Source: Brooklawnia sp963780175
Lineage (GTDB): Bacteria; Actinomycetota; Actinomycetes; Propionibacteriales; Propionibacteriaceae
Reading direction: 5' to 3'
Assembly: GCA_963780175.1 (NCBI GenBank)
Contig: CAWAAT010000003.1
Coordinates: 248,001 to 312,000 of the forward strand
DNA: 64,000 bases
The translations under genes were made by a program, and so were the position numbers. How positions within the stretch are numbered: the first letter of the stretch is position 1; each line of letters begins with the position of its first letter. This document shows positions 1-8,830 of this stretch, one piece after another. The notes under the pieces were generated by a model that searched no databases, was not told where the DNA came from, and saw only the letters and a list, made by a program, of their open reading frames with translations.

Positions 1-464
1 TTGCCCAGGCCCAGTACCCGGTCGCCGAGCTCACCAAGCGGCTCGCCGACGCCGGGGTGAAGGTCAGGTTCGCCATCCATCCGGTGGCCGGACGCCTGCC
101 CGGCCACATGAACGTGCTGCTCGCCGAGGCCCGCGTCCCGTACGACATCGTGTACGAGATGGACGAGGTGAACGACGAGTGGGACGAGATCGACGTGGTG
201 CTGGTCATCGGTGCCAATGACACGGTCAACCCCTCGGCCATGCAGCCGGGCACCCCGATCTCGGGCATGCCGGTGCTGCACGTCTGGGAGGCCAAGAAGG
301 TCGTCGTCTTCAAGCGTTCGATGAAGCCCGGTTACGCAGGTGTCGAGAACCCGCTGTTCTTCCACGACAACACGTGGATGTGCTTCGGCGACGCCAAGGC
401 CACCGTCGACGGCATCAACACCGCGCTGCCTGCGGGCGTCGCGAACAAGGCGATCACCGCCTGA
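1..464 (+). CDS. pntB: NAD(P) transhydrogenase subunit beta, C-terminal part (partial)
   Basis: The reading frame is open from base 3, so the 5' part lies outside the window; about 153 residues remain. They form domain III, the NADP(H)-binding domain of the proton-translocating transhydrogenase, which transfers hydride between NADH and NADP+ at the membrane. Visible family motifs are HPVAGRLPGHMNVLLAEA, the VIGANDTVNPSA nucleotide-binding stretch and KKVVVFKRSMKPGYAGVENPLF-type residues, followed by a normal C-terminus. It is followed by a strong hairpin terminator and then by a hydrogenase gene with an NAD(P)-binding flavoprotein domain, so NADPH supply and hydrogen metabolism sit side by side. 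Identification is firm. Confidence 0.95.
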   Translation, partial: AQAQYPVAELTKRLADAGVKVRFAIHPVAGRLPGHMNVLLAEARVPYDIVYEMDEVNDEWDEIDVVLVIGANDTVNPSAMQPGTPISGMPVLHVWEAKKVVVFKRSMKPGYAGVENPLFFHDNTWMCFGDAKATVDGINTALPAGVANKAITA

Positions 465-485
465 CATCGCCCCTCAGATGGGCGC

Positions 486-520
486 ACAGCGCGCGGCTCC
501 CCTCGGGAGTCGCGCGCTGT
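486..520 (+). terminator. Hairpin terminator after pntB
   Basis: A 10-bp perfect outer stem (ACAGCGCGCG with CGCGCGCTGT) continues through a G-T wobble into a CTCCC/GGGAG inner stem with a CTC loop, 22 bases after the pntB stop codon. Only a short T run (TTTC) follows, which is usual in high-GC actinobacteria. Confidence 0.85.
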
Positions 521-601
521 TTCATGCCCAGCACCACGCACCTCACGAAACCCCTTGACCTGACTTGGCTCAGAGCCTGTTCGGGCCCGGTAGCCACCCC
601 A

Positions 602-716
602 GGCGTGACCAAGGTCCTGACGGTCGCCCGACAGGGCAGCCGCGAGACCCCGGGAGCCCAGTCGGACAGGCATCCCAGACACCGCCCACCGAAATCGTCA
701 GGACCTTTGTCACGCC
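602..716. repeat. 21-bp inverted repeat with 73-base spacer upstream of hydrogenase
   Basis: Arms 602-622 and 696-716 are reverse complements at 20 of 21 positions; the single mismatch is the tenth base of the pair arms (GTGACC versus GTGACA when read in the same sense). The repeat ends 114 bases before the hydrogenase start codon. No other gene lies here, so it is most simply assigned to control of the hydrogenase gene, either as two binding sites for one regulator or as a long RNA stem. Confidence 0.6.
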
Positions 717-830
717 ACACCCACGAACGCCCCCGGACGCATTGACAGCGCCGCTCGGGAGTGGGACCCTGAGGCCAGCATCCCGGGCTGCGTCGTCCGG
801 GGTTGACACTGGCCCACAGAGGTGGCTGTC

Positions 831-3800
831 ATGCTGGATACCACAGAACTTCCCACCATCGGCGTCACGGTCGATGGCGCCCCGCTGAACGTCAGGAGCG
901 GACTCACCATCCTGCAGGCGCTGAAACAGGAGGGCGTGGGCGTGCCCTCGCTCTGCAACGACATCAGACTGGAACGCTCGAACGGCAACTGCGGACTGTG
1001 CGTCGTCGAACTGGGCGGCGATGCTCGTCCGGTCAAGGCCTGCATCACCCCCATCGAGGCGGGGATGTCCATCGTCACGCATTCGGCGACCCTGGATCCC
1101 TACCGGCGGCTGCGACTGGAGCAGCTGCTGACCGACCACAACGCCGACTGTGTCGCACCCTGCCAGCAGGCCTGCCCGGCCCACATCGACATCCAGCAGT
1201 ACCTGGGACACGTGGTCGACGGCAACTACCGGGCGGCGATCAAGGTGATCAAGGACGTCAACCCGTTCCCCTCGGTGTGTGGGCGGGTCTGCCCGCACCC
1301 CTGCGAGGCGCAGTGCCGGCGCAACCTGGTCGATTCACCGGTCGCCATCAACCACGTCAAGCGGTTCGCCGCCGACTGGGACCTGGCTCAGGGCGACCCG
1401 TGGATTCCCCAGGTCGGCCCTGCTACCGGCAAGCGCATCGCGATCGTCGGCGCCGGCCCCTCGGGGCTGACGGCAGCGTCCTACCTCGCCATGGCCGGGC
1501 ACAGCGTCACCGTCTACGAGAAGCAGCAGTCACCCGGCGGCATGATGCGCTACGGAATCCCCGAGTACCGCCTCCCCAAGCAGCAACTGGATGCCGAGAT
1601 CGCCACCATCACAGCCCTGGGCGTCGAGATCGTCACCGGACGCGGCCTCGGCACCCACCTGCACCTGGAGAACCTGCGCAAGGACCACGACGCCGTCTAT
1701 CTGGCGTTCGGTTCGTGGCAGGCCACGCCGATGGCGATGGACGGCGACAACCTGGACGGGGTGGTGCTGGGCATCACCTACTTGGAGCAGGTCACCAAGG
1801 GCGCCGACCCGCACCCCGGCGACGACGTCGTCGTGGTCGGTGGCGGCAACACCGCCATCGACTGCGTCCGCACCGCACTACGGCGCGGCGCGAAGAACGT
1901 GAAACTGATCTACCGGCGCACCCTCCAGGAGATGCCCGCCGAACCGCACGAGGTCGCCGACGCGATGGCCGAAGGCGTCGAGATGGTCTTCCTGACGGCC
2001 CCGCACCGCATCACCCGAGACCAGAACGGACGAAAGCTGCTGCACTGCCTGCGGATGGAACTCGGTGAGCCCGACAGATCGGGACGCCGGCGTCCGGTCG
2101 CGATCGAGGGCAGCGAGTTCACCATCGGTGCCGACACCATCATCGGGGCCATCGGCCAGTCGACGAACACCCAGTTCCTTTACAACGACCTGCCGGTGCG
2201 GCTGGACAAGTGGGGCAACATCGACATCGACGGCTCGACCATGCGCACCTCTGAGCGGGGGGTGTTCGCCGGCGGCGACTGCGTCACCGGACCGGCCACG
2301 GTGATCCAGGCGGTCGCCGCCGGCCGCGCCGCCGCCCGGGCGATCGACGAGTTCGTCCGTTCGGGCAGCGTCACCGCGATGAACGAGATCTACAACTGCA
2401 GCCGGGGCTCACTGGAGGACCTGCCTGCGCACGAGTTCGATTCCGTCCCGCGCCTGGCCAGGGCCGCGATGCCGACAGCCGTCAGCATCGAGCGCACCGC
2501 GGACTTCCGTCAGGTCGAGCACGGACTCTCCGAGGAGCAGGCCCGTCATGAGGCCGCCCGATGCCTGCACTGCGGCTGCAACGCCCGGCTCGACTGTGAA
2601 CTGCGCAGCGAGGCCACCGATCACGGTTTGCACTACCGCAAGCCGTTGCACATCCGTCCCCGGCTGCGTATCGACGCCGACCACCCGTTCATCGTGCGTG
2701 ACCACAACAAGTGCATCAGCTGCGGCAAGTGCATCGCGGCCTGCGCCGAGATCGAGGGCCCGGGTGTGCTGGCCTACCAGTTCAGCCATGGTCACCTGAG
2801 CGTCGGAACCCACAGCGGCCTACCCCTTGACCAGACCGACTGTGTCTCGTGCGGTCAGTGCGTCACCGCCTGCCCCTGCGGGGCGCTCGATTACAGACGC
2901 GAACGCGGAGATGTCTTCACGGCCATCAACGACCCGACCAAGCTGGTCGTCGGTTTCGTGGCACCTGCCCCACGCAGCGTCATCAGCCATGTGTACGGCG
3001 TCGGATTCGCCGAGGCGTCCGGATTCATCGCAGGTCTGATGAAGAAGCTCGGCTTCGACAGGTGCTTCGACTTCAGCTTCGCTGCCGACCTGACGATCAT
3101 GGAGGAAACCACCGAGTTCTTGAACCGTGTCACAACCGGCGGGGTGATGCCGCAGTTCACCTCGTGCTGCCCCGGCTGGGTCAATCTGGTCGAGCGCCGA
3201 TACCCACAGTTGATCCCGCACCTGTCGAGCTGCAAGTCGCCGCAACAGATGATGGGCGCCACCGTGAAGAACCACTTCGCCACGCTGTACAACGTCAGTC
3301 TCGACGACCTGTACGTGGTGTCGATCGTCCCCTGCCTCGCGAAGAAGTACGAGGCGGCGCGGCCCGAGATGGCCACCAACGGCGTCCGAGACGTCGATGC
3401 GGTGTTGACTACCACCGAGTTCCTCGAGATGGTGGAGATGGTCCGGCTGAAGCCGTCCGAGATCGTGCCGGCCAACTTCGATGAGCCCTACAGCCGCGTC
3501 AGCGGTGCCGGGGTGATCTTCGGCGCCTCCGGCGGGGTGGCCGAGGCCGCGCTTCGGATGGCCGTCGAGAAGCTGAGCGGTCAGGTGATGACCGATCATC
3601 TCGACTACACCGAGGTGCGGGGCTTCCAGGGCTTCAAGGAGACCTCGGTGAGCGCCGGGGGGAAGACCGTCCGGGTCGCGGTGATCTCGGGGTTGAAGAA
3701 CGCCGAGCCGCTGATCCAGCGCGTCATCAACGGTGAGGACGTCGGGTACGACCTGGTCGAGATCATGGCCTGCCCCGGCGGGTGCGTCTCCGGAGCCGGC

Positions 3801-4004
3801 AACCCCGCCCCGACCAGCGCGGGGGAGCTGTGGTCACGCCAGCAGGTGCTGGTCGACATCGACCGAACCTCGACCTACCGAAAGTCGCAGGAGAACCCCG
3901 ACATCCTGCGGCTGTACCGGGACTTCTACGGCGAGCCCAATTCCGAATTGGCCCACGAGTTGCTGCACACCAGCTACCGGCCGTTCTTCCAGGCTCCGCG
4001 TTGA
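831..4004 (+). CDS. [FeFe] hydrogenase fused to GltD-type NAD(P)-binding flavoprotein
   Basis: A 1057-residue multidomain enzyme predicted to couple H2 evolution or uptake to NAD(P)H and ferredoxin in the cytoplasm. In order: an N-terminal [2Fe-2S] plant-type ferredoxin domain (about 1-85, CGLC and later Cys), a GltD N-terminal Fe-S domain (CQQACP, CGRVCPHPCEAQC), FAD site (IVGAGPSGLTAA), NAD(P) site (VVVVGGGNTAID), a 2x[4Fe-4S] ferredoxin module (CISCGKCIAAC and CVSCGQCVTACPCG) and the H-cluster domain. The three H-cluster signatures are intact: TSCCPGW near 777-783, VPCLAKKYE near 834 (first residue Val instead of usual Met) and MACPGGCVSGAG near 979-990. Start chosen at ATG 831 because AGAGGTGG lies five bases upstream; GTG 822 is an in-frame alternative. 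Maturases HydEFG are not in the window. [FeFe] enzymes are uncommon in Actinobacteria. Confidence 0.93.
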   Translation: MLDTTELPTIGVTVDGAPLNVRSGLTILQALKQEGVGVPSLCNDIRLERSNGNCGLCVVELGGDARPVKACITPIEAGMSIVTHSATLDPYRRLRLEQLLTDHNADCVAPCQQACPAHIDIQQYLGHVVDGNYRAAIKVIKDVNPFPSVCGRVCPHPCEAQCRRNLVDSPVAINHVKRFAADWDLAQGDPWIPQVGPATGKRIAIVGAGPSGLTAASYLAMAGHSVTVYEKQQSPGGMMRYGIPEYRLPKQQLDAEIATITALGVEIVTGRGLGTHLHLENLRKDHDAVYLAFGSWQATPMAMDGDNLDGVVLGITYLEQVTKGADPHPGDDVVVVGGGNTAIDCVRTALRRGAKNVKLIYRRTLQEMPAEPHEVADAMAEGVEMVFLTAPHRITRDQNGRKLLHCLRMELGEPDRSGRRRPVAIEGSEFTIGADTIIGAIGQSTNTQFLYNDLPVRLDKWGNIDIDGSTMRTSERGVFAGGDCVTGPATVIQAVAAGRAAARAIDEFVRSGSVTAMNEIYNCSRGSLEDLPAHEFDSVPRLARAAMPTAVSIERTADFRQVEHGLSEEQARHEAARCLHCGCNARLDCELRSEATDHGLHYRKPLHIRPRLRIDADHPFIVRDHNKCISCGKCIAACAEIEGPGVLAYQFSHGHLSVGTHSGLPLDQTDCVSCGQCVTACPCGALDYRRERGDVFTAINDPTKLVVGFVAPAPRSVISHVYGVGFAEASGFIAGLMKKLGFDRCFDFSFAADLTIMEETTEFLNRVTTGGVMPQFTSCCPGWVNLVERRYPQLIPHLSSCKSPQQMMGATVKNHFATLYNVSLDDLYVVSIVPCLAKKYEAARPEMATNGVRDVDAVLTTTEFLEMVEMVRLKPSEIVPANFDEPYSRVSGAGVIFGASGGVAEAALRMAVEKLSGQVMTDHLDYTEVRGFQGFKETSVSAGGKTVRVAVISGLKNAEPLIQRVINGEDVGYDLVEIMACPGGCVSGAGNPAPTSAGELWSRQQVLVDIDRTSTYRKSQENPDILRLYRDFYGEPNSELAHELLHTSYRPFFQAPR

Positions 4005-4021
4005 GCGGACCCCGCCCGGTG

Positions 4022-5284
4022 ATGGCTCGCCGGGCGGCCACCTCGGCGCTGCTCGGCAGTGCCGTGGAGTACTACGACTTCACGCTGTACGCCACGGCGT
4101 CCGCGCTCTTCCTGGGCAAGATCTTCTTCGCGCCGCTCGGCGATGCTGGTGGGACGCTCGCCTCGTTCGTCACCTTCGGGCTGGCGTTCCTGGCCCGCCC
4201 CTTGGGAGCGATCACCTTCGGGCACTTCGGTGACCGCCTGGGGCGCCGTAACGCCCTGGTGGGCGCAGTGACCGTGATGGGGGTGGCCACCCTCGCCATC
4301 GGTCTGCTGCCCGGCTACGCCACCATCGGGCCGGCCGCCCCCATCGTCCTGATGGTGTTGCGGCTGTTGCAGGGCTTCTCGGCCGGGGCGGAGCAGGCCG
4401 GTTCGAACGCCCTGGCCATGGAGCACGCCCCCGACGGTCGCCGCGCCCAATACGCGTCCTGGACGATGCAGGGCACGGCGCTGGGCACCCTGTTCGGCAA
4501 GCTGGCCTTCATCGCCGTCGTCTCGATGCCGTCCGACGTGCTGCTGGCCTGGGGTTGGCGGGTGCCCTTCCTCGCCGCCGGACCCCTGCTGGTGGTGGCG
4601 CTGTGGATTCGCAGTAGGGTCGAGGACGCGGCGGTCTTCGAGCGCACCCGGCAGTCCGGTGGCAGCCGCGTCCCGCTGGTGGACGTTCTGCGCCACCACC
4701 CGGCCCAGGTGCTGCTGGTCGCTGGCGGTTCGCTGCTGATGACCGGCGGGGCGGCGCTGAACGTCTTCGGGCTCAACGTGGCCACCAGGATGGCAGGGGT
4801 GCCAGAACGGTCGTTCCTGGTGCTGTTGGCCGTGGTGACAGGGCTGGAACTGGCCGTCCAGCCGTTGTGGGCCCGCCTGGCCGACCGAATCGGACGCCGT
4901 CCGATCGTGGCTGGCACCCTGCTCGTCGAGGCGGGGCTGTTCTTCGTCTACCTGCCCGCGCTGTTGTCCGGTGACCTGCTGCTGATCGGGGTGGTGGCGA
5001 TCGCCATGATGCTGGCCTGGTCGGGCGCCAACGCGGTCTCGGCGTCCTTCTTCGCTGAGCAGTTCCCCACCCGAGTGCGGTACACCGGCACGGCGGTGGG
5101 CAGCCAACTGGGGATGATCGTGGTCGGGTTCAGCCCGACCATCATGATCGGCCTGATGGGCAAGGGTGGCGTCACCTGGCCTGCTGCCGCCGGGTTCGCG
5201 GCCGGCTGCATGCTGGTCGCCGGTATGTGCGCGCTGGCGGCCCGCGAGACGTACCTTGTGAGCCTGCCCGAGTTGGACGGGTGA
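4022..5284 (+). CDS. MFS transporter, metabolite:H+ symporter (MHS) family
   Basis: About 420 residues with a 12-helix profile. The N-terminal AVEYYDFTLYATASALFLG segment and the loop GHFGDRLGRRNALV are hallmarks of the MHS branch (ProP, KgtP, ShiA), which import organic acids or compatible solutes with protons. The substrate cannot be read from the sequence; a mono- or dicarboxylate would suit the metabolic setting. Start taken at ATG 4022, 17 bases after the hydrogenase stop; GTG 4019 is directly upstream in frame. The short gap suggests co-transcription with the hydrogenase. It ends 7 bases from the convergent next gene. Confidence 0.88.
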   Translation: MARRAATSALLGSAVEYYDFTLYATASALFLGKIFFAPLGDAGGTLASFVTFGLAFLARPLGAITFGHFGDRLGRRNALVGAVTVMGVATLAIGLLPGYATIGPAAPIVLMVLRLLQGFSAGAEQAGSNALAMEHAPDGRRAQYASWTMQGTALGTLFGKLAFIAVVSMPSDVLLAWGWRVPFLAAGPLLVVALWIRSRVEDAAVFERTRQSGGSRVPLVDVLRHHPAQVLLVAGGSLLMTGGAALNVFGLNVATRMAGVPERSFLVLLAVVTGLELAVQPLWARLADRIGRRPIVAGTLLVEAGLFFVYLPALLSGDLLLIGVVAIAMMLAWSGANAVSASFFAEQFPTRVRYTGTAVGSQLGMIVVGFSPTIMIGLMGKGGVTWPAAAGFAAGCMLVAGMCALAARETYLVSLPELDG

Positions 5285-5291
5285 GTCTGGT

Positions 5292-5777
5292 CTATCTCCC
5301 GAGCTGACCGATCAGCCGCTCGAAGACGGCGGTCCGGTCGAACTGCCGGGCGTGGGCCCGGGCCCGGGCGGCGAGTGATCGCCGCTCGTCCGGCGTCATC
5401 GTCAGCACGGCGTGGTCGATGGCCTCAGCGATCCCCGCAGGGTCGTCCACGCGCGACCAGGGCTGCATCGGTGGCTGTCGGGTCGAGGTCGGTGAATCGC
5501 GCGCATTGATGGCCGGGTAGCGACCGTCGATCACCTTGTAATTGCCGACCGGGTCAGGCCGCTCCACGGTGATCCCGGCCCGGTACGGGTCGATCGTGTC
5601 GAGCGGCTTCAGCGGCAGGCCCGATTCGATGAGCCGGTCTATCGGCCAACTCATGATCCGGACGTCGTCGAACCCGTGGTCGAGGGCAGCCTCGGCCATG
5701 TTGCGCGCCTCACCGGCGTGACCACAGATGACGGGGTCGGCGCGGACGACCAGGACGAGCCTTCGGCTGGGGGACAT
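5292..5777 (-). pseudogene. Internally deleted glycosyltransferase-like gene (remnant)
   Basis: An open frame of 161 codons with a good ribosome site (AGGAG five bases before ATG 5777). The N-terminus (LVLVVRADPVICGHAGEARN, then a DDVRI.SWPIDRL stretch) and C-terminus (GIAEAIDHAVLTMTPDERR, ARQFDRTAVFERL) resemble the two ends of a roughly 400-residue actinobacterial glycosyltransferase family as I remember it. The middle, which should hold most of the donor-binding fold, is reduced to a short linker around YPAINARDSPTSTRQPPM. I infer one or two in-frame internal deletions, leaving a protein unlikely to be an active transferase. The family recall cannot be confirmed here; it may be a short functional relative. 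Confidence 0.5.
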
Positions 5778-5855
5778 GGGGTCTCCTGTCGTGATCGTGG
5801 GTGTGGTCACGCGCGGGGTCGGGTGGGTCTGAAGGGTCGCTGCCGCGAGGGTGCT

Positions 5856-6581
5856 TCAGCGGGACGAGAGTTCCGCCTGCAGGCGTGCGAGGGCCTGGTC
5901 GACGCGCGCGGCGTCGCGTCCCTTGACTACGATGTTCGTCCCGTGGACGCCCTGCTCGGCGAAGGGGTAGGAGCCCATCACCAGATCGGGGTAGTCGTCG
6001 GCCAGCACCCGCAACGGGCCGGCAAGGCGGCCTTCGCCGAACTCGAAGCGGACCTCGCGCACCACCAGCGGGCTGCCGTGCTCCAGGCGGGGCAGCAGGA
6101 CGGCCACCATCTCGCGGAAGATGCTGGGCACCCCGGCCAGCACGTACACGTTGCCCAGACTGAACCCCGGAGCCCCCGACAGCACGTTCTCGATGAGTCG
6201 GGCACCGTCGGGCACCCGGGCCATCCGCAACTGGGCATCATTGGGTTCGCGTCCCGCCCGGGCGAACGCCTCGAGAAGCACGGCGCGGGCATCCTCCCGG
6301 ATGCCGATCGGCACCCCGAAGGCGGCAGCCACGGCGTCCGCCGTGATGTCGTCGTGGGTCGGGCCGATGCCCCCTGAGGTGAAGACGTGGGTGTGGTCGG
6401 AGCGCAGGGAGTTGAGGGCCTCCCCGATGGCCCCGTGGTCATCGGGGACCACCCGGATCTCCTTGAGGTCGATCCCCACCTTGGTCAGTTCCATCGCCAG
6501 GTGGTAGGCGTTCGCGTCGCGGGTGCGTCCTGAGAGGATCTCGTCACCGATGATCAGGATTGCCGCTGTCGGGTTTGACAT
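5856..6581 (-). CDS. CinA-like molybdopterin-binding domain protein
   Basis: 241 residues forming a MoCF_biosynth/CinA N-terminal domain: it opens with AAILIIGDEILSGRTRDANA, and TSGGIGPTHDDITADAVA is the typical family signature. This matches the N-terminal half of CinA (nicotinamide mononucleotide deamidase/competence-damage protein) and stand-alone relatives; the C-terminal amidohydrolase half is absent, so NMN deamidase activity should not be assumed. CinA N-terminal domains are known as ADP-ribose pyrophosphatases in some bacteria. ATG 6581 is preceded by GGAG at suitable spacing. It lies 27 bases downstream of the glycogen debranching gene on the same strand. Confidence 0.85.
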   Translation of the reverse strand: MSNPTAAILIIGDEILSGRTRDANAYHLAMELTKVGIDLKEIRVVPDDHGAIGEALNSLRSDHTHVFTSGGIGPTHDDITADAVAAAFGVPIGIREDARAVLLEAFARAGREPNDAQLRMARVPDGARLIENVLSGAPGFSLGNVYVLAGVPSIFREMVAVLLPRLEHGSPLVVREVRFEFGEGRLAGPLRVLADDYPDLVMGSYPFAEQGVHGTNIVVKGRDAARVDQALARLQAELSSR

Positions 6582-6608
6582 CTGAGCTCCTTTCCGGCGG
6601 CACCCAAC

Positions 6609-8789
6609 CTACGTGGGCTGCTCCACCTGGGTCTGCGGACCATCCGTGGGGTGGATGACGGTCGGTGGACGCACCAGCACAACCACGCTCCTGCCCTCGA
6701 GCAGGATGGCGTCCTTCGCCGCCTTGGGGGGCTGGTTCGCCAGTTCACGTGACGTGTCCAGGACGACATGCCAACCGGTGCCGAACCGCTCGCGCGGCAG
6801 CCGGAACCTGACGGACTCGGCGTCACCGTTCAACAACACGAGCAGGCTGTCGTCGACGATGCGGCCACCCCTGGCGTCCGGTTCGGGGATGGTCTCGCCG
6901 TTCAGGAAGACCATCAGCGATCGCGACGTCTCACCCCAGTCGGCCTCGGTCATGTGCTGGCCATCTGGAGTGAACCACGCGATGTCGCCGAGCTCGGACT
7001 CGCCGCCGTGCTGTCGGCGCGCCGGCGAAGAACCGCCGGCGGCGCAACACCGGGTGCTCGCGCCGCAGCTTGACCGCACGCGGGTGAACGTCAGCAGGGC
7101 GGCCTGCGTCGTCGTCGAGGTCCCAGTCGACCCAGGACAGCTCGTTGTCCTGGCAGTAGACGTTGTTGTTGCCCTGCTGGGTGCGGCCCATCTCGTCGCC
7201 GTGCGAGATCATCGGCACGCCCTGGCAGAGCAGCAGCGTGGCGAGGAAGTTGCGCTGCTGGCGGCGCCGCAGCGCGTTGATCGCCGGCGTCGTCGGTCGG
7301 CGCCCTCGACGCCGCAGTTCCACGAGCGGTTGTGGCTCTCGCCGTCGGCGCCGTCCTCGCCGTTGGCCTCGTTGTGCTTCTCGTTGTACGAGACCAGGTC
7401 GCGCAGCGTGAAGCCGTCGTGGGCGGTGACGAAGTTGATCGAGGCGATCGGGCGGCGGCCGCGTGTGCTCGTAGAGGTCGGACGAGCCGGTGAGCCGGGA
7501 GGCGAACTCGCCCAGCGTGGCTCGGCTCGCCGCGCCAGAAGTCGCGCACGGTGTCGCGGTACTTGCCGTTCCACTCGGTCCACAGCGGCGGGAAGTTGCC
7601 GACCTGGTAGCCGCCGTCGCCGACGTCCCACGGCTCGGCGATGAGCTTGACCTGGCGAGATGACCGGGTCCTGCTGGACGAGGTCGAAGAACGCCGACAG
7701 CCGGTCGACCTCGTGGAACTGGCGGGCCAGGGTGGCGGCGAGGTCGAAGCGGAAGCCGTCGACGTGCATCTCCGTCGACCCAGTAGCGCAGCGAGTCCAT
7801 GATCAGCTGCAGCACGTGCGGGTGCCGCATGAGCAGGCTGTTGCCGGTGCCGGTGGTGTCGTAGTAGTGCGCCTGGTCGTCGTCGACGAGCCGGTAGTAC
7901 GCGGCGTTGTCGATGCCGCGGAAGCGACAGCGTCGGGCCCAGGTGGTTGCCCTCGGCGGTGTGGTTGTAGACGACGTCGAGGATGACCTCGATGTCGGCC
8001 TCGTGCAGCGCCTTGACCATCGCCTTGAACTCCGGCGACCTGCTCGCCGCGCGTGCCCGACGGCCGAGTAGCGCGTTGTGCGGGGCGAAGAAGCCGATCG
8101 TGTTGTAGCCCCAGTAGTTGGTCAGGCCCCTTGTCCTGCAGCGTACGGGTCGTGCACGAACTGGTGCACCGGCATCAGCTCGATCGCGGTGACCCCGAGC
8201 GTGGTGAGGTGGTCGATGATCGCCGGGTGGGCCGATGCCGGCGTAGGTGCCGCGGAGTCTCCTCCGGGACCTCGGGGTGCCGTCATGCGTCAGGCCCTTG
8301 ACGTGCGCCTCGTAGATGACCGAGTCTCGTGGTACTCGTGCCTGCGGCGGGCGGTCGTCGCCCCAGTCGAAGTACGGGTTGATGACCACCGACTGTCATG
8401 GTGTGGCCGAGCGAGTCGTCGTCGTTGCGGCTGCTCGGGGTCGCCGAACCGGTAGGAGAACAGCGACTGGTCGCCGTCGACCTGCCCGTCGATCGCCTTG
8501 GCGTAGGGGTCGAGCAGCAGCTTGGCGGGGTTGCAGCGCATGCCCTGCGCCGGGTCGTAGGGCCCGTGCACCCGGTAGCCGTAGCGCTGGCCGGGCTGGA
8601 CGCCCGGCAGGTAGGCGTGCCAGACGAAGGCGTCGACCTCGGGCAGCGTCGACGCGCTCCTCGTTGCCGTCGTCGTCGAACAGGCACAGCTCGACGCCGC
8701 TCCGCGACCTCGGAGAACAGCGCGAAGTTGGTGCCCGGCCCGTCGTAGGTGGCACCGAGGGGATAGGGACGGCCTGGCCAGATCTGCAC
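6609..8789 (-). CDS. glgX: Glycogen debranching enzyme GlgX, frame broken by many single-base insertions
   Basis: Isoamylase-type glycosyl hydrolase (GH13) that removes limit branches from glycogen. Clear family motifs appear in all three frames of the minus strand: LGATYDGPGTNFALFSEV near 8780, VINPYFDWGDDRP near 8370, LTNYWGYNTIGFFAPHNA near 8110, VILDVVYNHTAEGN near 7960, HVDGFRFDLA near 7760, LIAEPWD near 7630 and QGVPMISHGDEMGRTQQGNN near 7190. From about 7015 to 6609 the C-terminus is intact. Between 7015 and about 8790 the frame changes repeatedly and each change I reconstructed needs removal of one extra base, for example LT-MT-HPEVPEE-LRGTYAGIG-HPA at about 8230-8300 requires four. 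Protein motifs between breaks are perfectly conserved, which fits sequencing error better than gene decay. Start taken at GTG 8789. Confidence 0.8.
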
Positions 8790-8830
8790 CAGCCCAGATT
8801 GCCACGTCCGGGCTCACATAGGGTAAAGAC

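Larger units (their letters stand above)
465..830. other. 366-bp leader region of the hydrogenase gene
   Basis: Besides the pntB terminator this gene-free stretch holds two unexplained elements. At 548-577 lies a 30-base segment matching 25 of 30 bases of a segment upstream of cydA (51018-51047); it contains the palindrome GGCTCAGAGCC. At 602-622 and 696-716 lie two 21-base arms of an inverted repeat (20 of 21 positions complementary, 73-base spacer), the left arm starting GGCGTGACC and the right arm ending GTCACGCC. They could be a paired operator or the closing stem of a structured leader RNA. No convincing sigma-70 promoter was found; a TTGACA at 803-808 is too close to the start codon to be a -35 element. 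Confidence 0.6.

Noticed and set aside
803..808. TTGACA as the -35 box of the hydrogenase gene
   Set aside because: It would put the transcription start at or after the start codon and no -10 follows at 17 bases.
6609..8789. Calling glgX a decayed pseudogene
   Set aside because: Motifs between the breaks are perfectly conserved and each break is a single extra base; this fits sequence error better than decay, so it is annotated as a gene with a warning.
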